DNA of 64,000 nucleotides from CAVXHV01 sp963761445 (GTDB lineage Bacteria; Planctomycetota; Planctomycetia; Isosphaerales; Isosphaeraceae): assembly GCA_963761445.1 (NCBI GenBank), contig CAVXHV010000005.1, forward strand, positions 806,001-870,000, written 5' to 3'. Of the stretch, positions 15,070 to 25,386 are shown piece by piece. Below the pieces are notes generated by a model. It saw only the letters and a program-made list of their open reading frames with translations. It was not told the DNA's origin and searched no databases. Each line of letters starts with the position of its first letter. The first letter of the stretch is position 1. The position numbers and the translations under genes are program-made.

Positions 15070-16630
15070 ATGACGCTCCATCGCCCAGGAAAGGTCTACC
15101 TGGTCGGAGCCGGGCCAGGTGACCCAGGGCTTCTGACCCGCCGGGGCGAAGCCCTGCTCGCTGCCGCCGAGGTGGTCGTTTACGACCATCTTGCGTGCGC
15201 TGCGCCTTCTCGATCTGGCCCCGGAACAGGCCCTGCGGATTTGCGTGGGCAAGTCAATCGGCCATTGCAGCCTACCACAGGATCAAATCAACGCACTCTT
15301 AATCGAGCATGCGAGGGCGGGGCTGCAGGTCGTGCGGCTGAAAGGGCGGAGACCCGCTGGTGTTCGGCCGCGGCGCCGAGGAGGCGCTTGCGCTGGCAGC
15401 GGCAGGTGTCTCGTTCGAGATTGTTCCGGGGGTGACCGCCGGTGTCGGCGTGACGGCATACGCGGGTATTCCGGTAACCCACCGTGCGGCCGCCTCGGCC
15501 GTCGCATTTGTGACCGGTCACGGCGACCCTGAATCCGACGAGGAGCATGGCCGGTTGGATTGGGCCGCACTGGCCCGCTTCCCGGGCACGCTGGTGGTTT
15601 ACATGGGAGTCACTCACCTGGCGGCCATCTGCCGAACTTTGCTCAGGCTGGGCAAGCCTGCCGATACGCCGGCGGCCGTCGTCGAGTGGGGCACGATGGC
15701 CGTTCAGCGCACTCGAGTCCGCAACCTTGGCAACGATCGCCGAAGCTGCGCAGCAAAGCATCGGTGCACCCCCCTGCTCTCCTGATCGTCGGAGCGGTGG
15801 TCGCGCTGCGTGAGGAGCTCACCTGGTTTGAGAGCCTCCCGCTCTTCGGGCAGCGAATTCTCGTCACCCGGCCTCGCGACGAGGGCAACCGGGCGGCGGC
15901 CGCACTCGAAAGCTCGGCGCGGAGGTGCTGCTGGCTCCAACCATCGAGGTGCGGCCGATCTCGGACCCGGCGCCGCTGGATGCGCGCGATCGACCGCCTC
16001 GCGAATCTACAACTGGCTGGTGTTCACCTCGGCCAACGGCGTGCGATTTTTCATGGAGCGGCTCATCGAAACGAGGACGCGACCTCCGGGTAATGGGACA
16101 TCTTAAAGCTCGCTGCAATCGGTCCGGCAACTGCGGAGGCCCTGGCCAACTTTCATTTGCAGCGCTGATCTGGTTCCCGAAACGTTTCGTTCCGAGGCTC
16201 TGGCGGCCGCACTGCGGCCGCATGTGCCGGGAGGAAGAATTCTGCTCGCCCGCGCCGATCGCGGACGCACCGTGCTCAAGGATGAGCTTGAACAACTGGC
16301 CGATGTCGACCAGGTCGCCGTTTATCACAACACGGACGCCGATGCTCTCTGCGAGTCTGCCCTGGAGCGGATCAGGGAGGGCACGATTGACTGGATCACC
16401 CTGACAAGCCCCGCCATCGCGGCTCGGCTGCACGGACTCTTGCCGCAGGACCTGCGCGACCGGCATGGTAAAGGGAATTCGCCTCGCCAGCTTGAGCCCA
16501 GTCACCACGGAGGCCGCGCGGTCGGTCGGTTGGAACATCGCCGCCGAAGCGGCTCGAATACACGTGGGACGGGCTGGTCCAGGCGATTGTGCAGCAGGTG
16601 GCACGAGAGCGCAAGCCATTCTCAGCATAG
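15070..16630 (+). CDS. Fused uroporphyrinogen-III C-methyltransferase / uroporphyrinogen-III synthase (multiply frameshifted)
   Basis: The first half matches SUMT (CobA): GKVYLVGAGPGDPGLLTRRG, EVVVYDHL, then VVRLKGGDPLVFGRG (one extra A at 15330-15345 breaks the frame), VPGVTAGVGVTAYAGIPVTH and VVYMGVTHL. The second half matches HemD: QRILVTRPRDEGNRAAAALE, EVLLAPTIEVRPI, NWLVFTSANGVRFFMERL, GRILLARADRGR, DWITLTSPAIAARL, RLASLSPVTTEAAR, ending at TAG 16628-16630. SUMT makes precorrin-2 for sirohaem and cobalamin; HemD closes the uroporphyrinogen ring. At least seven frame changes are needed in 1.5 kb, some clearly at homopolymers. This is the densest cluster outside the giant gene, so either local read quality is poor or the gene is decaying. 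Confidence 0.8.
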
Positions 16631-16716
16631 GGATTAGAGTACAACGGATCGCATGGTCGCGCCGTGCTTTCGGGACCACGCGCCGCACGGTGCAATCCGT
16701 TTCGAGACGTTCTTGC

Positions 16717-16899
16717 TTAGCGAAGCTCGAGTATGGTCTCGACACCCTGCCAGAGCAGGAAGCCCGACCCGAGGATGAACATGATGTCCATGCCGATGTT
16801 TCGTCCGAAGATGCCGGCGGCCAGGTCGAGCAAGAAGACCAGGCAGACGATGCCTGCCACTCCGATTGCTGAGTAGGTGATGATCTTCTGGGTCTCCAT
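16717..16899 (-). CDS. Small two-helix membrane protein
   Basis: This 60-residue protein has two hydrophobic segments (IITYSAIGVAGIVCLVFLLD and MFILGSGFLLWQGVETIL) joined by a short Gly/Arg loop. A GGAGGAG stretch precedes the ATG at 16899. Codon use matches the neighbours. It stands alone, 180 bases from the first hsp20 gene. I recognise no family and assign no function. Confidence 0.6.
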   Translation of the reverse strand: METQKIITYSAIGVAGIVCLVFLLDLAAGIFGRNIGMDIMFILGSGFLLWQGVETILELR

Positions 16900-17079
16900 C
16901 GCTCCTCCGCTCTTCGGGACAAAGGGCCTGATAGGAACAATTTACCACAATTCTGCGGCCGGAAGAGTCAGGAGCCGCAGAAACACCACGATCGAGAGAT
17001 TCTGCGGTTGCTCAAGCGACCGTTCCCCGGCGAAGACGGGGTCTCACCCACGTCCGCCCGAGGAGGCTGCCGGGTCCGA

Positions 17080-17520
17080 TCACTTGATTTCAATTCGGCG
17101 GGCCCGCACGCGATCGGCCTTGGGCAACAGAATTCGCAAGACGCCATTCTTCAGCTCCGCCGTGATTCGGTCGCGGTCGACTTCGTCGCTCAAGATGAAG
17201 GAGCGGTGGAAATCACCCGGGCGAAATTCCTCGTGAATGAGCCGTCGTGTCTTGTGGCAATGCGGCTCAATCCGAGCATACAGATTGAGGACGTTATCCT
17301 CGAGCTGGACATGCAGACCTCCCTCGGTCGCGCCGGGAATATCGGCCTCGAGGATCAAGCCATCGGGGCTTTCGTGGATGTCGATCGGCGGTGTATAAGT
17401 CTCTCGAGCGGGTTGAGCGTCTTGCTCGGCCGCTGAGCGAGGCGAGGAAAGCTCGCGTCGGCCCGTCTCGACGCTCACCTGAACCTGACGCTGATCAATA
17501 TTGGTTCCCTCAGCGCTCAT
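17080..17520 (-). CDS. Small heat-shock protein, Hsp20/alpha-crystallin family
   Basis: The 146-residue chaperone has a variable N-terminus, then the alpha-crystallin domain: IHESPDGLILEADIPGATEG, VQLEDNVLNLYARIE, FHRSFILSDEVDRDRITAEL and the hallmark NGVLRILLPKA. It should hold unfolding proteins in a folding-competent state. It follows the second hsp20 gene at 17592-18037 by about 70 bases on the same strand, so the two probably share a transcript and act together. A GGGAG site precedes the start. Confidence 0.93.
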   Translation of the reverse strand: MSAEGTNIDQRQVQVSVETGRRELSSPRSAAEQDAQPARETYTPPIDIHESPDGLILEADIPGATEGGLHVQLEDNVLNLYARIEPHCHKTRRLIHEEFRPGDFHRSFILSDEVDRDRITAELKNGVLRILLPKADRVRARRIEIK

Positions 17521-17591
17521 CGCTGCATCACTCCCGCGTTCATAACTTGCTTTTCGTGTTCCGTTTATCAGCCAAGACCGATGAACTTCTT

Positions 17592-18037
17592 CTAGCCGGC
17601 AGGGCCCGCGGCAGTCACGGCGATACGGCGTGGCCTGGCACTCTCGGCTTTCGGCAAGCTCACGGTAAGGATCCCGTCGGCGAACGAGGCTCCCACCTGG
17701 GTGGTGTCAACCCGGTCCGGAAGGGTGATCGTTCGGACCCACCGACCCATCGGCCGTTCTTGCCGGCGATAACTGTCATCCTTGATGCCCTCGGCCCGCT
17801 TCCGCTCACCTCGAATCGTCAGGGTTTCGCCGGCAATTGTCAGCTCGATGTCGGCCGGCGTCATCCCCGGCAATTGCATCGACAAGAAATACCGATCGCC
17901 CGCGTCATGCACGTTCAAGGTGGATAGGCCTGCACTCGCCGCACCGACTGGAACGGGTCGAGCGAGACGATCAGACGCTCCATCTCCCGATGGAGCTCCC
18001 GAATCGGATCCCACCTCTGCCAGGGGTGGCTATTCAT
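17592..18037 (-). CDS. Small heat-shock protein, Hsp20 family (frameshifted near the start)
   Basis: The alpha-crystallin core is clear: VHDAGDRYFLSMQLPGMTPA, IELTIAGETLTIRGERK, RWVRTITLPDRVDTTQV and ADGILTVSLPKAE. The natural start is the ATG at 18037 with an AAAGGAG site, which encodes MNSHPWQRWDPIRELHREME, the usual N-terminal region of class A bacterial Hsp20. This reaches a stop near 17925 unless one base is added or removed around the CAGTCGGTGCGG stretch, after which the core frame takes over. The core frame alone can also open at 18014 but would lack the typical N-terminus. Confidence 0.87.
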
Positions 18038-18218
18038 GCACGCTCCTTTCCCCCGCAACGGCATTGCACGGCTGCCGTGTTTATTTGTTCTTGGCGTAAG
18101 CTCTTATCGCTCTTTAACGCCATTCGTAGAACACAGTCGCAGACGTTGTGCCAATTTGACTGGAGCACGCAGACTTCGGGATGCGATTCTTACTAACTAT
18201 TGATCACAGATAAGTTTA

Positions 18219-18356
18219 GAACACGCAAGCCCTGTCCTGATTATCCAGTTCGACCCGCTTTTGGCAGTCGGGTGCTTGCCAAATTGGCAACAACGGCCCG
18301 TCCCGGCAGACGGGGCTTACTGCCGAAATGGCAGGACGGGTAAGGCTTGCGTGTTC
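18219..18356. repeat. 138-base nested palindromic element
   Basis: A perfect 13-base inverted repeat, GAACACGCAAGCC at 18219-18231 and its complement at 18344-18356, bounds the element. Inside are TTGCCAA-A-TTGGCAA (18276-18290), CCCGTCC (18297-18303) with GGACGGG (18334-18340), CGGCAG (18304-18309) with CTGCCG (18320-18325), and CTGCC-GAAAT-GGCAG. The whole could fold into a long branched hairpin. It lies between the hsp20 genes and the M56 peptidase. It could be a miniature inverted-repeat element, a bidirectional terminator or a structured RNA. Confidence 0.55.
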
Positions 18357-18393
18357 ATGCTCGCCTACAACAGGCCGGCAGTGCGAGTGCGAT

Positions 18394-19947
18394 TCACCAG
18401 TCGACGACGAGGTTACGGAAGGAGATCAATCGCTCGGGTCCCGGATCGAACATCAGCCATTCAGTTGTTGCGTCAGCGTTCAGGATTGCTGATGACTTTC
18501 GGCCATCGATCCAGAGTGCAAGGTCGGATTCTTCACGTCGCAGCCGGATTTGGTGCCATGTTTCGGCGAGTCGAGACGGATTTGAGAGCGGATCAACCGG
18601 CCGGCTTGGCGATGAATCAATCGAGAGCGGGTGCCCCGCAACGCGGATCAGTGCCAGTTGGTCCGTGCTCGAGAGGACCTCGAACCGCAGGTCGAAACGG
18701 GATGAAAGTGCAACCGGCATGTGGTGCGGAAGACCGCGACCACGCGAACTGAGCACAGGCGGCGCGGCGACAAATTCGCTGACACGGAACGGTTCGCTCA
18801 CGCCGCTGTCCTCGCTGCTTTGCGGTTGCTCGATCGCGTGAGCGTGTGGCCAGCGGATGCAGATGCAGGCTGATGCCAGCGAGGCCACGAACACGACAAG
18901 CCGCAATGACCAGGACCATCGGCGTGGTAGATGTCGCTCGACCGGAAACGGGCAATGTAGAAGCATCAGGATTCGCTGGAACAGCGGCGATTGCCGGTGG
19001 CGTTTTCCGGTCGAAGCCAGGATCGGAACGGGGTGCCGGCCCAGCCGCTCTGGTGCGCAGCAGCGGCACGAGAATCAGCCAGCGACAAGAGCGACGCCGC
19101 GTAGTCCTTCGACGTGCCGTAGCCTTGCGAGGCGGCATGATCAGCGATGAACTCTTGATCGATGATCAATTGGGAGCGCAACCACCAGACATGGGGCAGG
19201 AAGAACCAGATCGATTGTGCGAGACTGGCGATCGTGCCGAACCACGCGTCAGATTGGGCGGCATGAGCAAGCTCGTGGAGCAGGCTCAACTTGCAGATCT
19301 CCGCGCTCGCTTCGGGCTCTTCGTATGACGCTGGGATCAGAATGGTCGTGCGGCGCAGACCAACCAGCACCGGCCGTTGGACGATTGATGAAACTCGTAC
19401 GTCGGGGCGTGCCCGCTTCTCAGTCCACATCGCGGAGAGTGCATCATAGACGAGCTTGCGTTCGTGGTGACGGCTCTCGGGAATGGCGCAACAGCCAACG
19501 AACTCCCCAGAAGCCCAGCAAGACCCACGCGGCGCCAGTGATCGCCACCGTGAGCACGATCAAAGTCAAGCTTCGCGGCAGCCAGCGACCGGCCCACGCC
19601 GCGTAGTCTCCTTTGAAGATCGTGATCGACGAGTGGACGCGTTCTGCCCGCGGCTGGTCTTGAAGGCGAGCTTGCTCGTGAGTGCTCGAATCGATGGCCG
19701 GCTGAAAGACGGGGGCAGCAAATCGGACTGAAGTATCAAGTCCAGGACGTCAACTCGCGGTAGCGGCAACATCGCAACCACCGGAAGAATCGCCAGAGCA
19801 GCCAGCAACGACGAGCGCACAATGAGCAACCGGCGAGACGGTTGGCGGCAGAGAAGCATTGCGCAGGACCACCACGCTCAGAAAGAGCCCGGTGGAAAGC
19901 GCCGCATCAAAGAGGATGAGGCCGGTGCGATCAAGCCACATCCACAT
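18394..19947 (-). CDS. BlaR1/MecR1-like M56 membrane metallopeptidase (frameshifted)
   Basis: The reconstructed protein starts at the ATG 19947 (MWMWLDRTGLILFDAALSTG) with membrane helices, including LLAALAILPVVAMLPL and a helix read across about 19490-19600. It continues with VLVGLRRTTILIPASY and the zinc motif HELAH (in LSLLHELAHAAQSDAWF), then FFLPHVWWLRSQLIIDQEFI and DHAASQGYGTSKDYAASLLS, the M56 peptidase signature. The C-terminal 190 residues contain a signal-anchor-like helix and a beta-rich sensor-like domain ending in FRNLVVDW. At least three frame changes are needed. Next to a BlaI gene, it is probably the sensor protease that inactivates the repressor. Confidence 0.75.
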
Positions 19948-20105
19948 GGAGAGAGCCCCGAATCTGCGCGAAGAAGTTCGACACAGCGACCGCGAACGGA
20001 CCGAGGAAAACATGCAACCGCGCGCGAATAAAACCGTCGCCGGAAGTTGCACTCGTTTCCGTCCGCAGTCACTCTATCTTAATTTGCGCCGATCCTTGAA
20101 TCTCT

Positions 20106-20537
20106 TCAAGTCTCAGGAGCGACAATCTTTTCCGCATTCTCGGGTTTCAGGAACGACTGCTGCTGGGCTTCGTCAATCATCGCGCGAAGGCGATCCAACT
20201 CCTCCGGTGTCGGAGATTTGGATCCCAGCAAGGCAACCATGACCCGGTCGAGCGCGCCATCAAAAACGCGATCGACGAATCGTTTGGTCAGCTCTCCGAT
20301 CGTCCTTTCGGACGATTTCTTCGGGATGTAGACGAACGTTCGCCCCTCTACGACATGTCGGACCAGGCCCTTTTTCTCCTCCATGATGTTAAGCAAGGTC
20401 TGTACGGTGCTGTAAGCAACCGGACCCGCAGCCCGGTTCAAGTCTTCCTGCACCTCGCGCACACTCGCCCGGTCGCGAGCCCAGAGAATCTTCATGATCT
20501 CTAGCTCGCGATCGGTTACCATCGACGTCTTACGCAT
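20106..20537 (-). CDS. BlaI/MecI/CopY-family transcriptional repressor
   Basis: The start at 20537 (MRKTSMVTDRELEIM) is preferred over the upstream ATG at 20582 because of family length and a GGAGAG site. The 143-residue protein has the winged-helix domain VTDRELEIMKILWARDRAS, VREVQEDLNRAAG, YSTVQTLLNIMEEKKGLVRH, EGRTFVYIPKKSSERTI, and a C-terminal dimerisation part. Such repressors are cut by BlaR1-type proteases. The M56 peptidase gene follows on the same strand after about 160 bases. What it controls besides its own operon is not visible; no beta-lactamase gene is nearby. Confidence 0.92.
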   Translation of the reverse strand: MRKTSMVTDRELEIMKILWARDRASVREVQEDLNRAAGPVAYSTVQTLLNIMEEKKGLVRHVVEGRTFVYIPKKSSERTIGELTKRFVDRVFDGALDRVMVALLGSKSPTPEELDRLRAMIDEAQQQSFLKPENAEKIVAPET

Positions 20538-20582
20538 CGTTGTCACTCTCCGCCAAATAACGAGAAAAACGGGAATAATCAT

Positions 20583-20600
20583 GCACGTAACGTAACGTGC
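20583..20600. promoter_or_regulatory. Candidate BlaI operator
   Basis: A perfect inverted repeat GCACGT-AACGTA-ACGTGC lies 45 bases upstream of the blaI-like start. It does not match the classical TACTACA-type MecI/BlaI box, but size and position suit autoregulation by this repressor. Confidence 0.4.
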
Positions 20601-21057
20601 TCCATCACACTACGCAACCCGAAGCAACTCGGAATTCCGAAAATACAACGCCGCGCCGATGCCGGCCGCCAAATCGGTTCTGAAATGACTGGAATCGGTG
20701 TGAATCAGTCCGCATCTGAAGCGGACCATCTGGTCATTTTGAGATTGCCGAGGAGTTAAATTAGATAAAATGAGTTGATAAAACTATTTGCATTGCTCGG
20801 GAAAGAATTGCGAGCTTGGGCGAGATGGGTCACCTGGTAGTATCAGGCCGGTCGGGCCTTCGGAACCCCGGCAACTCATGGTACGCGCTGATGCGGCTGG
20901 AGCGTCTGGCGTCTGCCTGTCGCTGTGATGCGGTCGTCTGCTAAAATCCTGCTCAGTAGCGACCGACCGGCGCGGGCCCGAACAGGTGCGCACGGATCGC
21001 CAGGTCCAACCATGTGGGGCGAGATTACCATCATCGTCGCATGAAGAGACGTAACTC
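20601..21057. other. Intergenic region, nothing recognised
   Basis: About 460 bases separate the leftward blaI-like gene from the rightward DinB gene. An AT-rich patch near 20755-20795 could hold promoters. No gene, tRNA or repeat is apparent. Confidence 0.35.
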
Positions 21058-21564
21058 ATGACTCGGACTGGTGTGCAAGACGCCTCGTTACTGGCCCGGA
21101 CCACGTCGGATGAATTCGTACGCTATTTCCGACACCTGGCGGAGCGCGTCGAAAAAGCGGCCCGGAGTGTTTCGGAGGAACAGTTCTGGAAGAAGCCGTT
21201 TCCGTTCGGCAACTCGATCGGCCACCTGGTGCTGCATCTGACGGGCAATCTGAACCACTACATCGGCGCGCTCATGGCCGGTACCGGCTACACTCGCCAT
21301 CGCGAACATGAGTTTACCGACCCCGCTCGCCATCCCCGCGACCTTGTGCTGGCGCGGTTTCATGAGGCGATCGAGCTGGTTGTGCAGACACTTTCCAACC
21401 AGGACGACGCGGCATTTCTGACGCCCGTGGAAAATCAGCCACCCATCGAGACCCGCGTGGGGCTCTTTCTGGTTTGTGCCGCCCATTTGAACAATCACGT
21501 CGGCCAGATAAGCTACTTGGTGCAGGCGCTCCAGTCGAGCACCAACGAGCAACCCGTCTGGTAA
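21058..21564 (+). CDS. DinB-family protein (putative metal-dependent thiol-linked enzyme)
   Basis: The 168-residue protein fits the DinB/DUF1572 four-helix bundle. Potential metal-binding His residues are in SIGHLVLHLTGNLNHYIGAL and in CAAHLNNHVGQISYLVQALQ, and FRHLAERVEKAARSVSEEQ is the first helix. Members act as thiol transferases or dehalogenases, but most are uncharacterised, so no substrate is proposed. The gene stands alone, 140 bases before valS, and is uninterrupted. Confidence 0.8.
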   Translation: MTRTGVQDASLLARTTSDEFVRYFRHLAERVEKAARSVSEEQFWKKPFPFGNSIGHLVLHLTGNLNHYIGALMAGTGYTRHREHEFTDPARHPRDLVLARFHEAIELVVQTLSNQDDAAFLTPVENQPPIETRVGLFLVCAAHLNNHVGQISYLVQALQSSTNEQPVW

Positions 21565-21706
21565 GGGGATTCGGCCGGGTCTCGCATGGGCACCTCTGCG
21601 TGTCTCTCGAACCTCTTTTGGACGATCGGTCTCCAAGGAGGATACAGTGCGTCGGTCACGCGGAATTGCGTAGCTGCAACGTTCCCGATTCCCGCAGAGG
21701 TCCGAA

Positions 21707-24514
21707 ATGATGAGTCTCGCGGAACTTCCCAAACAGTACGCTCCCCAGGACGCCCAGCGCCGCTGGTATCAGTTCTGGCTGGACAAAGGCTATTTCCACG
21801 CCGATGCAGCCAGTAGCCGCGAGCCGTATTGCATCGTCATCCCGCCGCCGAACGTCACCGGCGCGCTCCATCTGGGTCATGCCCTGAATAACACGTTGCA
21901 GGACATCCTGATCCGCTGGCGGCGGATGCAGGGCTACGAGGTGCTCTGGATGCCCGGCACCGACCATGCCGGCATCGCCACCCAGGCTGTGGTGGAGAAG
22001 CGTCTGCTGCAAGAGGAGAAGAAAAGCAGGCACGATATTGGCCGAGCGGCGCTGGTCGAGCGCATCTGGGCTTGGAAGGATGAATACGAAAAGCGCATCC
22101 TGTGCCAGCTTCGCCTGCTGGGATGCTCGTGCGACTGGGTACGCACTCGCTTCACCCTCGACGAGCTGTGCTCGCGGCAGTTCGGCGCACGTTCTTCAAC
22201 CTCTTCAAAGCCGGCAAGGTATTTCGCGGCAAGCGGCTGGTGAACTGGGACACGCAGCTCCGCACCGCCGTCGCCGACGACGAGATCTACTACGAAGAAA
22301 CACAGGGCCACTTGTGGACGATCAAGTATCCGGTTGCCGGCGGGGGGGCGGGAGAAGTCCTGCATATTGCGACAACCCGGCCCGAGACAATGCTGGGCGA
22401 TACGGCCGTGGCCGTGCACCCCGACGATCCGCGGTACCGGCATTTGATCGGCAAGAGCGTCGACCTGCCGCTCACCGGCCGGCAGATTCCGGTAATCGCC
22501 GACGGCGTGCTGGTGGACCCTGCCTTCGGCACCGGCGTCGTGAAGGTGACTCCGGGCCACGACCCTAATGATTACCAGGCGGGGCTGCGCAATGGCCTGC
22601 CCATGATCAATCTCCTCAACCTGGATGGCACCTATAACGAGAGCGCCGGCAAGTATGCCGGCCTCGACCGGCTGGTCGTGCGCAAGCGAATCGTTGAAGA
22701 TCTGAAAGAAGCGGGTTTTCTCGAGCGTATCGAGTCTTACACCGTTCGTCTCAATCACTCCGATCGCAGCAAGACGCCGATCGAGCCGTACCTTTCGGAC
22801 CAGTGGTTCGTGCGCATGGGCGACGAGCCCGGCGGATCTGCCGGATTTGCTCAGCAGGCCATGGACGCGGTCACTTCCGGGCGCATCAACGTTCATCCTG
22901 CTCGCTACGCCAAAAGCTACCTCGACTGGCTGGGCGAAAAGCGCGACTGGTGCATCAGCCGGCAGCTCTGGTGGGGGCATCGCATCCCGATCTGGCACTG
23001 CGGCACCTGCACCGAGCCGGAGCTGGAGCGCGCCTTTGCCGGCCGTGATGACGTGGTGTGGCGTGCGGGTGAATCTGGAGGCTGGCTGGTCTGCGGCGAA
23101 GCCGACCTCCGCGGAGACGAGCTTGGCCCTGGGCACACGCTGGCTCAAGACCCCGACGTTCTCGACACCTGGTTCAGCTCGGCATTGTGGCCGCACTCGA
23201 CTCTGGGATGGCCGGATGAAACGGTCGAGCTCAAAAGGTTCTATCCGACCAGCGTCCTCTCGACGGCACGCGACATCATCACCTTGTGGGTCGCCAGGAT
23301 GGTGATCTTCGGCCTGTTCAATCGCGGTGACGTGCCGTTCCGCGATGTTTATATCCACCCGATCATCCAGGATGGAAAGGGCCGGCGGATGTCGAAGTCT
23401 GCCGGGAACGGGGTCGATCCCGTCGATATCATGGAGATTTACGGCGCTGACGCCCTGCGCTTCACTCTTGCCTCGGGCGCGACGGAAACGCAGGACTTGC
23501 GGATTCCGGTCGAGCCGCTCAAAGTCGCCGACGGTCGAGTCATCAATACGTCGGAGCGGTTCGAGCAAGGCCGCAACTTCGCCAACAAGTTCTGGAACGC
23601 CGCCCGGCTCGTGCTCATGAACCTCGAGGGATACAAGCCGGCCGGTCTCGAACCGCGACTCGCTGGCGATCGAGGACCGCTGGATCCTCGACCGATTGGA
23701 CTGCACGATCGAGGAAGTGACCGCCGACTTCGAACAATTCCAGTTTGCCGAGGCTGCTCGTCGGCTGCGCGACTTCACCTGGGGCGACTTCTGCGACTGG
23801 TACCTCGAATTTGTGAAAGGACGGCTGCGCGACGATCAATCGAAGCCGGAGGCCCAGCGCGTGCTCGCGGCTGTGCTTGACTCGCTTTGCCGGTTGCTGC
23901 ACCCGATCGTCCCGTTCGTGACCGAACAGGCGTGGCAAGGCTTGAACGCCTTCGCCGCACAGCGCGGGTTATCGCAGCCGGAGCCGGCTGCCGAAAGCGT
24001 CTGCATTGCGCCCTGGCCGCAACCGACCGGCTTCCGGGATGAAACGGCTCGCGAGACGGTAGGCTTGTGGTGCGAGGTGATCAAGGCCCTTCGCAATCTG
24101 AAGGCCGAGCGCAACGTGCCCAAGGAGGCGCGGATCGAGCCGATCCTGGTGGCGCATGGCGCCGTCGCGCAGAGACTGGCGCAGGGCGAGGCGTTCTTGA
24201 AGAGTCTATTGCCGGCTCTCTCCGTGAAGATCGTACCTGGAGTCGAGCGCCCGGCCGATTGTGCCGTGGCGGTCTTACCTGAAGTGGAGGTCATTCTGCC
24301 GCTCGAAGGCTTGATCGACCACGAGGCCGAGCGAGCCAAGCAGCGCAAGGCGCTGGCTGATTTCGAGCGGCAAATCGGCTCGCTCAAGACCAAGCTGAGC
24401 AATGAGTCTTACGTGGCGCGGGCACCGGCGGAAGTGGTTGCCCAGACGCGGGCCAAGCTCGCCGAGCTCGAGTCACAGCGCAACGCGGTGAGCAGCCTGT
24501 TGCAAGAGGTTTGA
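21707..24514 (+). CDS. valS: Valyl-tRNA synthetase (two frameshifts)
   Basis: The enzyme charges tRNA-Val. The class I signature HLGHA follows YCIVIPPPNVTGA, and GRRMSKSAGNGVDPVDIM holds the KMSKS loop. The editing domain shows LHIATTRPETMLGDTAVAVH and DFGTG-like AFGTGVVKVTPGHDPNDY, and the ValRS-specific C-terminal coiled coil ends the protein (QRKALADFERQIGSLKTKLS). The frame breaks near 22180 (after TLDELCS, resuming as RRTFFNLFKAGKVFRGKRL) and near 23665 (after EGYKPAGLEP, resuming as EDRWILDRLDCTIEEV). The segments join without loss of domain content, so sequencing error is the simplest reading for an essential gene. An AGAGG site precedes the start. Confidence 0.95.
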
Positions 24515-24676
24515 AAGGGCGCGACAGCCGACGTCTGTGTTGCGTTGACGCCTCGCGCCCGTCATCTATGATCGGAGCCATGCACTCGTTTTCCAGTTAT
24601 CGGTGCAGATGGTGACGCGCTCGCCGAGCCGGAATTGTCCTTCCCTCCCTGAAAGAAAAGAAAAGGTGGTAGCGCC

Positions 24677-25075
24677 GTGGCGGTTCAGATGGAGCTCACG
24701 CGCATCATCATCAACGAGGCGAGCGACTCGCATATCATCTTTTTAAAAGAGGTGGATGGCGAGCGGATGTTTCCGATTGTAATCGGCCTGTTCGAGGCAA
24801 CGAGCATCGACCGGCGCGTACGGAGCCAGCCGACACCACGTCCGCTGACGCACGACCTGCTGGCGAGCACGATCGATCTGCTGGGAGGTGACGTGCAGGA
24901 CATTTATATCAATGAATTACGTGAGCACACATATTTTGCCAAGCTGCGGATCCGTCACGAGGGCGAGCTGGTGGAAGTGGACTCGCGGCCTTCTGATGCG
25001 ATCGCGCTGGCGGTGACGGTGGATGTTCCGATCTTCGTCGCCGACGACATCCTGGACGAGGTAAGCGGGCAGTAA
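24677..25075 (+). CDS. Bifunctional nuclease family protein (DUF151/BFN)
   Basis: The 132-residue protein matches the BFN domain closely: MELTRIIINEASDSHIIFLK, FPIVIGLFEATSIDRRV, TPRPLTHDLLASTIDLLGG, TYFAKLRIRHEGELVEVDSR and PSDAIALAVTVDVPIFVADD. Members related to plant BBD1 have been reported to have DNase and RNase activity, but the role in bacteria is unclear. The GTG at 24677 follows a GGTGG site. A strong terminator follows the stop. Confidence 0.9.
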   Translation: MAVQMELTRIIINEASDSHIIFLKEVDGERMFPIVIGLFEATSIDRRVRSQPTPRPLTHDLLASTIDLLGGDVQDIYINELREHTYFAKLRIRHEGELVEVDSRPSDAIALAVTVDVPIFVADDILDEVSGQ

Positions 25076-25081
25076 GAGTAG

Positions 25082-25107
25082 GTCAGGCTTTAGCCTGACG
25101 TATTTTT
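25082..25107 (+). terminator. Rho-independent terminator after the BFN gene
   Basis: A perfect seven-base stem GTCAGGC / GCCTGAC with loop TTTA is followed by GTATTTTT. It lies seven bases after the stop codon at 25075 and separates this gene from the tRNA genes. Confidence 0.8.
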
Positions 25108-25171
25108 ACAACATCGCCAGCCAGACGAATCCAACGGCGTGGTACCGGGTTTGAACTGTAGAACGCCAAGA

Positions 25172-25258
25172 GGAGGGGTGCCAGAGTGGTCGATTGGGAC
25201 GGTCTTGAAAACCGTAGTAGGTGCAAGCCTACCGTGGGTTCGAATCCCACCCCCTCCG
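25172..25258 (+). tRNA. tRNA-Ser (anticodon UGA)
   Basis: The acceptor GGAGGGG pairs with CCCCTCC, with discriminator G. The anticodon stem ACGGT/ACCGT encloses CTTGAAA, giving TGA. A long variable arm (GTAGGTGCAAGCCTAC) and a normal T arm (GTGGG TTCGAAT CCCAC) mark a class II serine tRNA. CCA is not encoded. Confidence 0.97.
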
Positions 25259-25386
25259 CTTTATCAAGATGCGACGACTCCCGGCCTGTGCATCCGGTCG
25301 CCTCGTCTTGCCGCCTCAAGCGCTCGGTCACGTCGACTTGTCGCCCTTGAGGCGATTGACGGTAATTGCTTCGACTTCCGTATCCT

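Noticed and set aside
21934..23778. Long leftward open frame of 614 codons
   Set aside because: It lies antisense to valS, has the arginine/histidine/proline-poor pattern of a GC-rich shadow frame, and matches no family.
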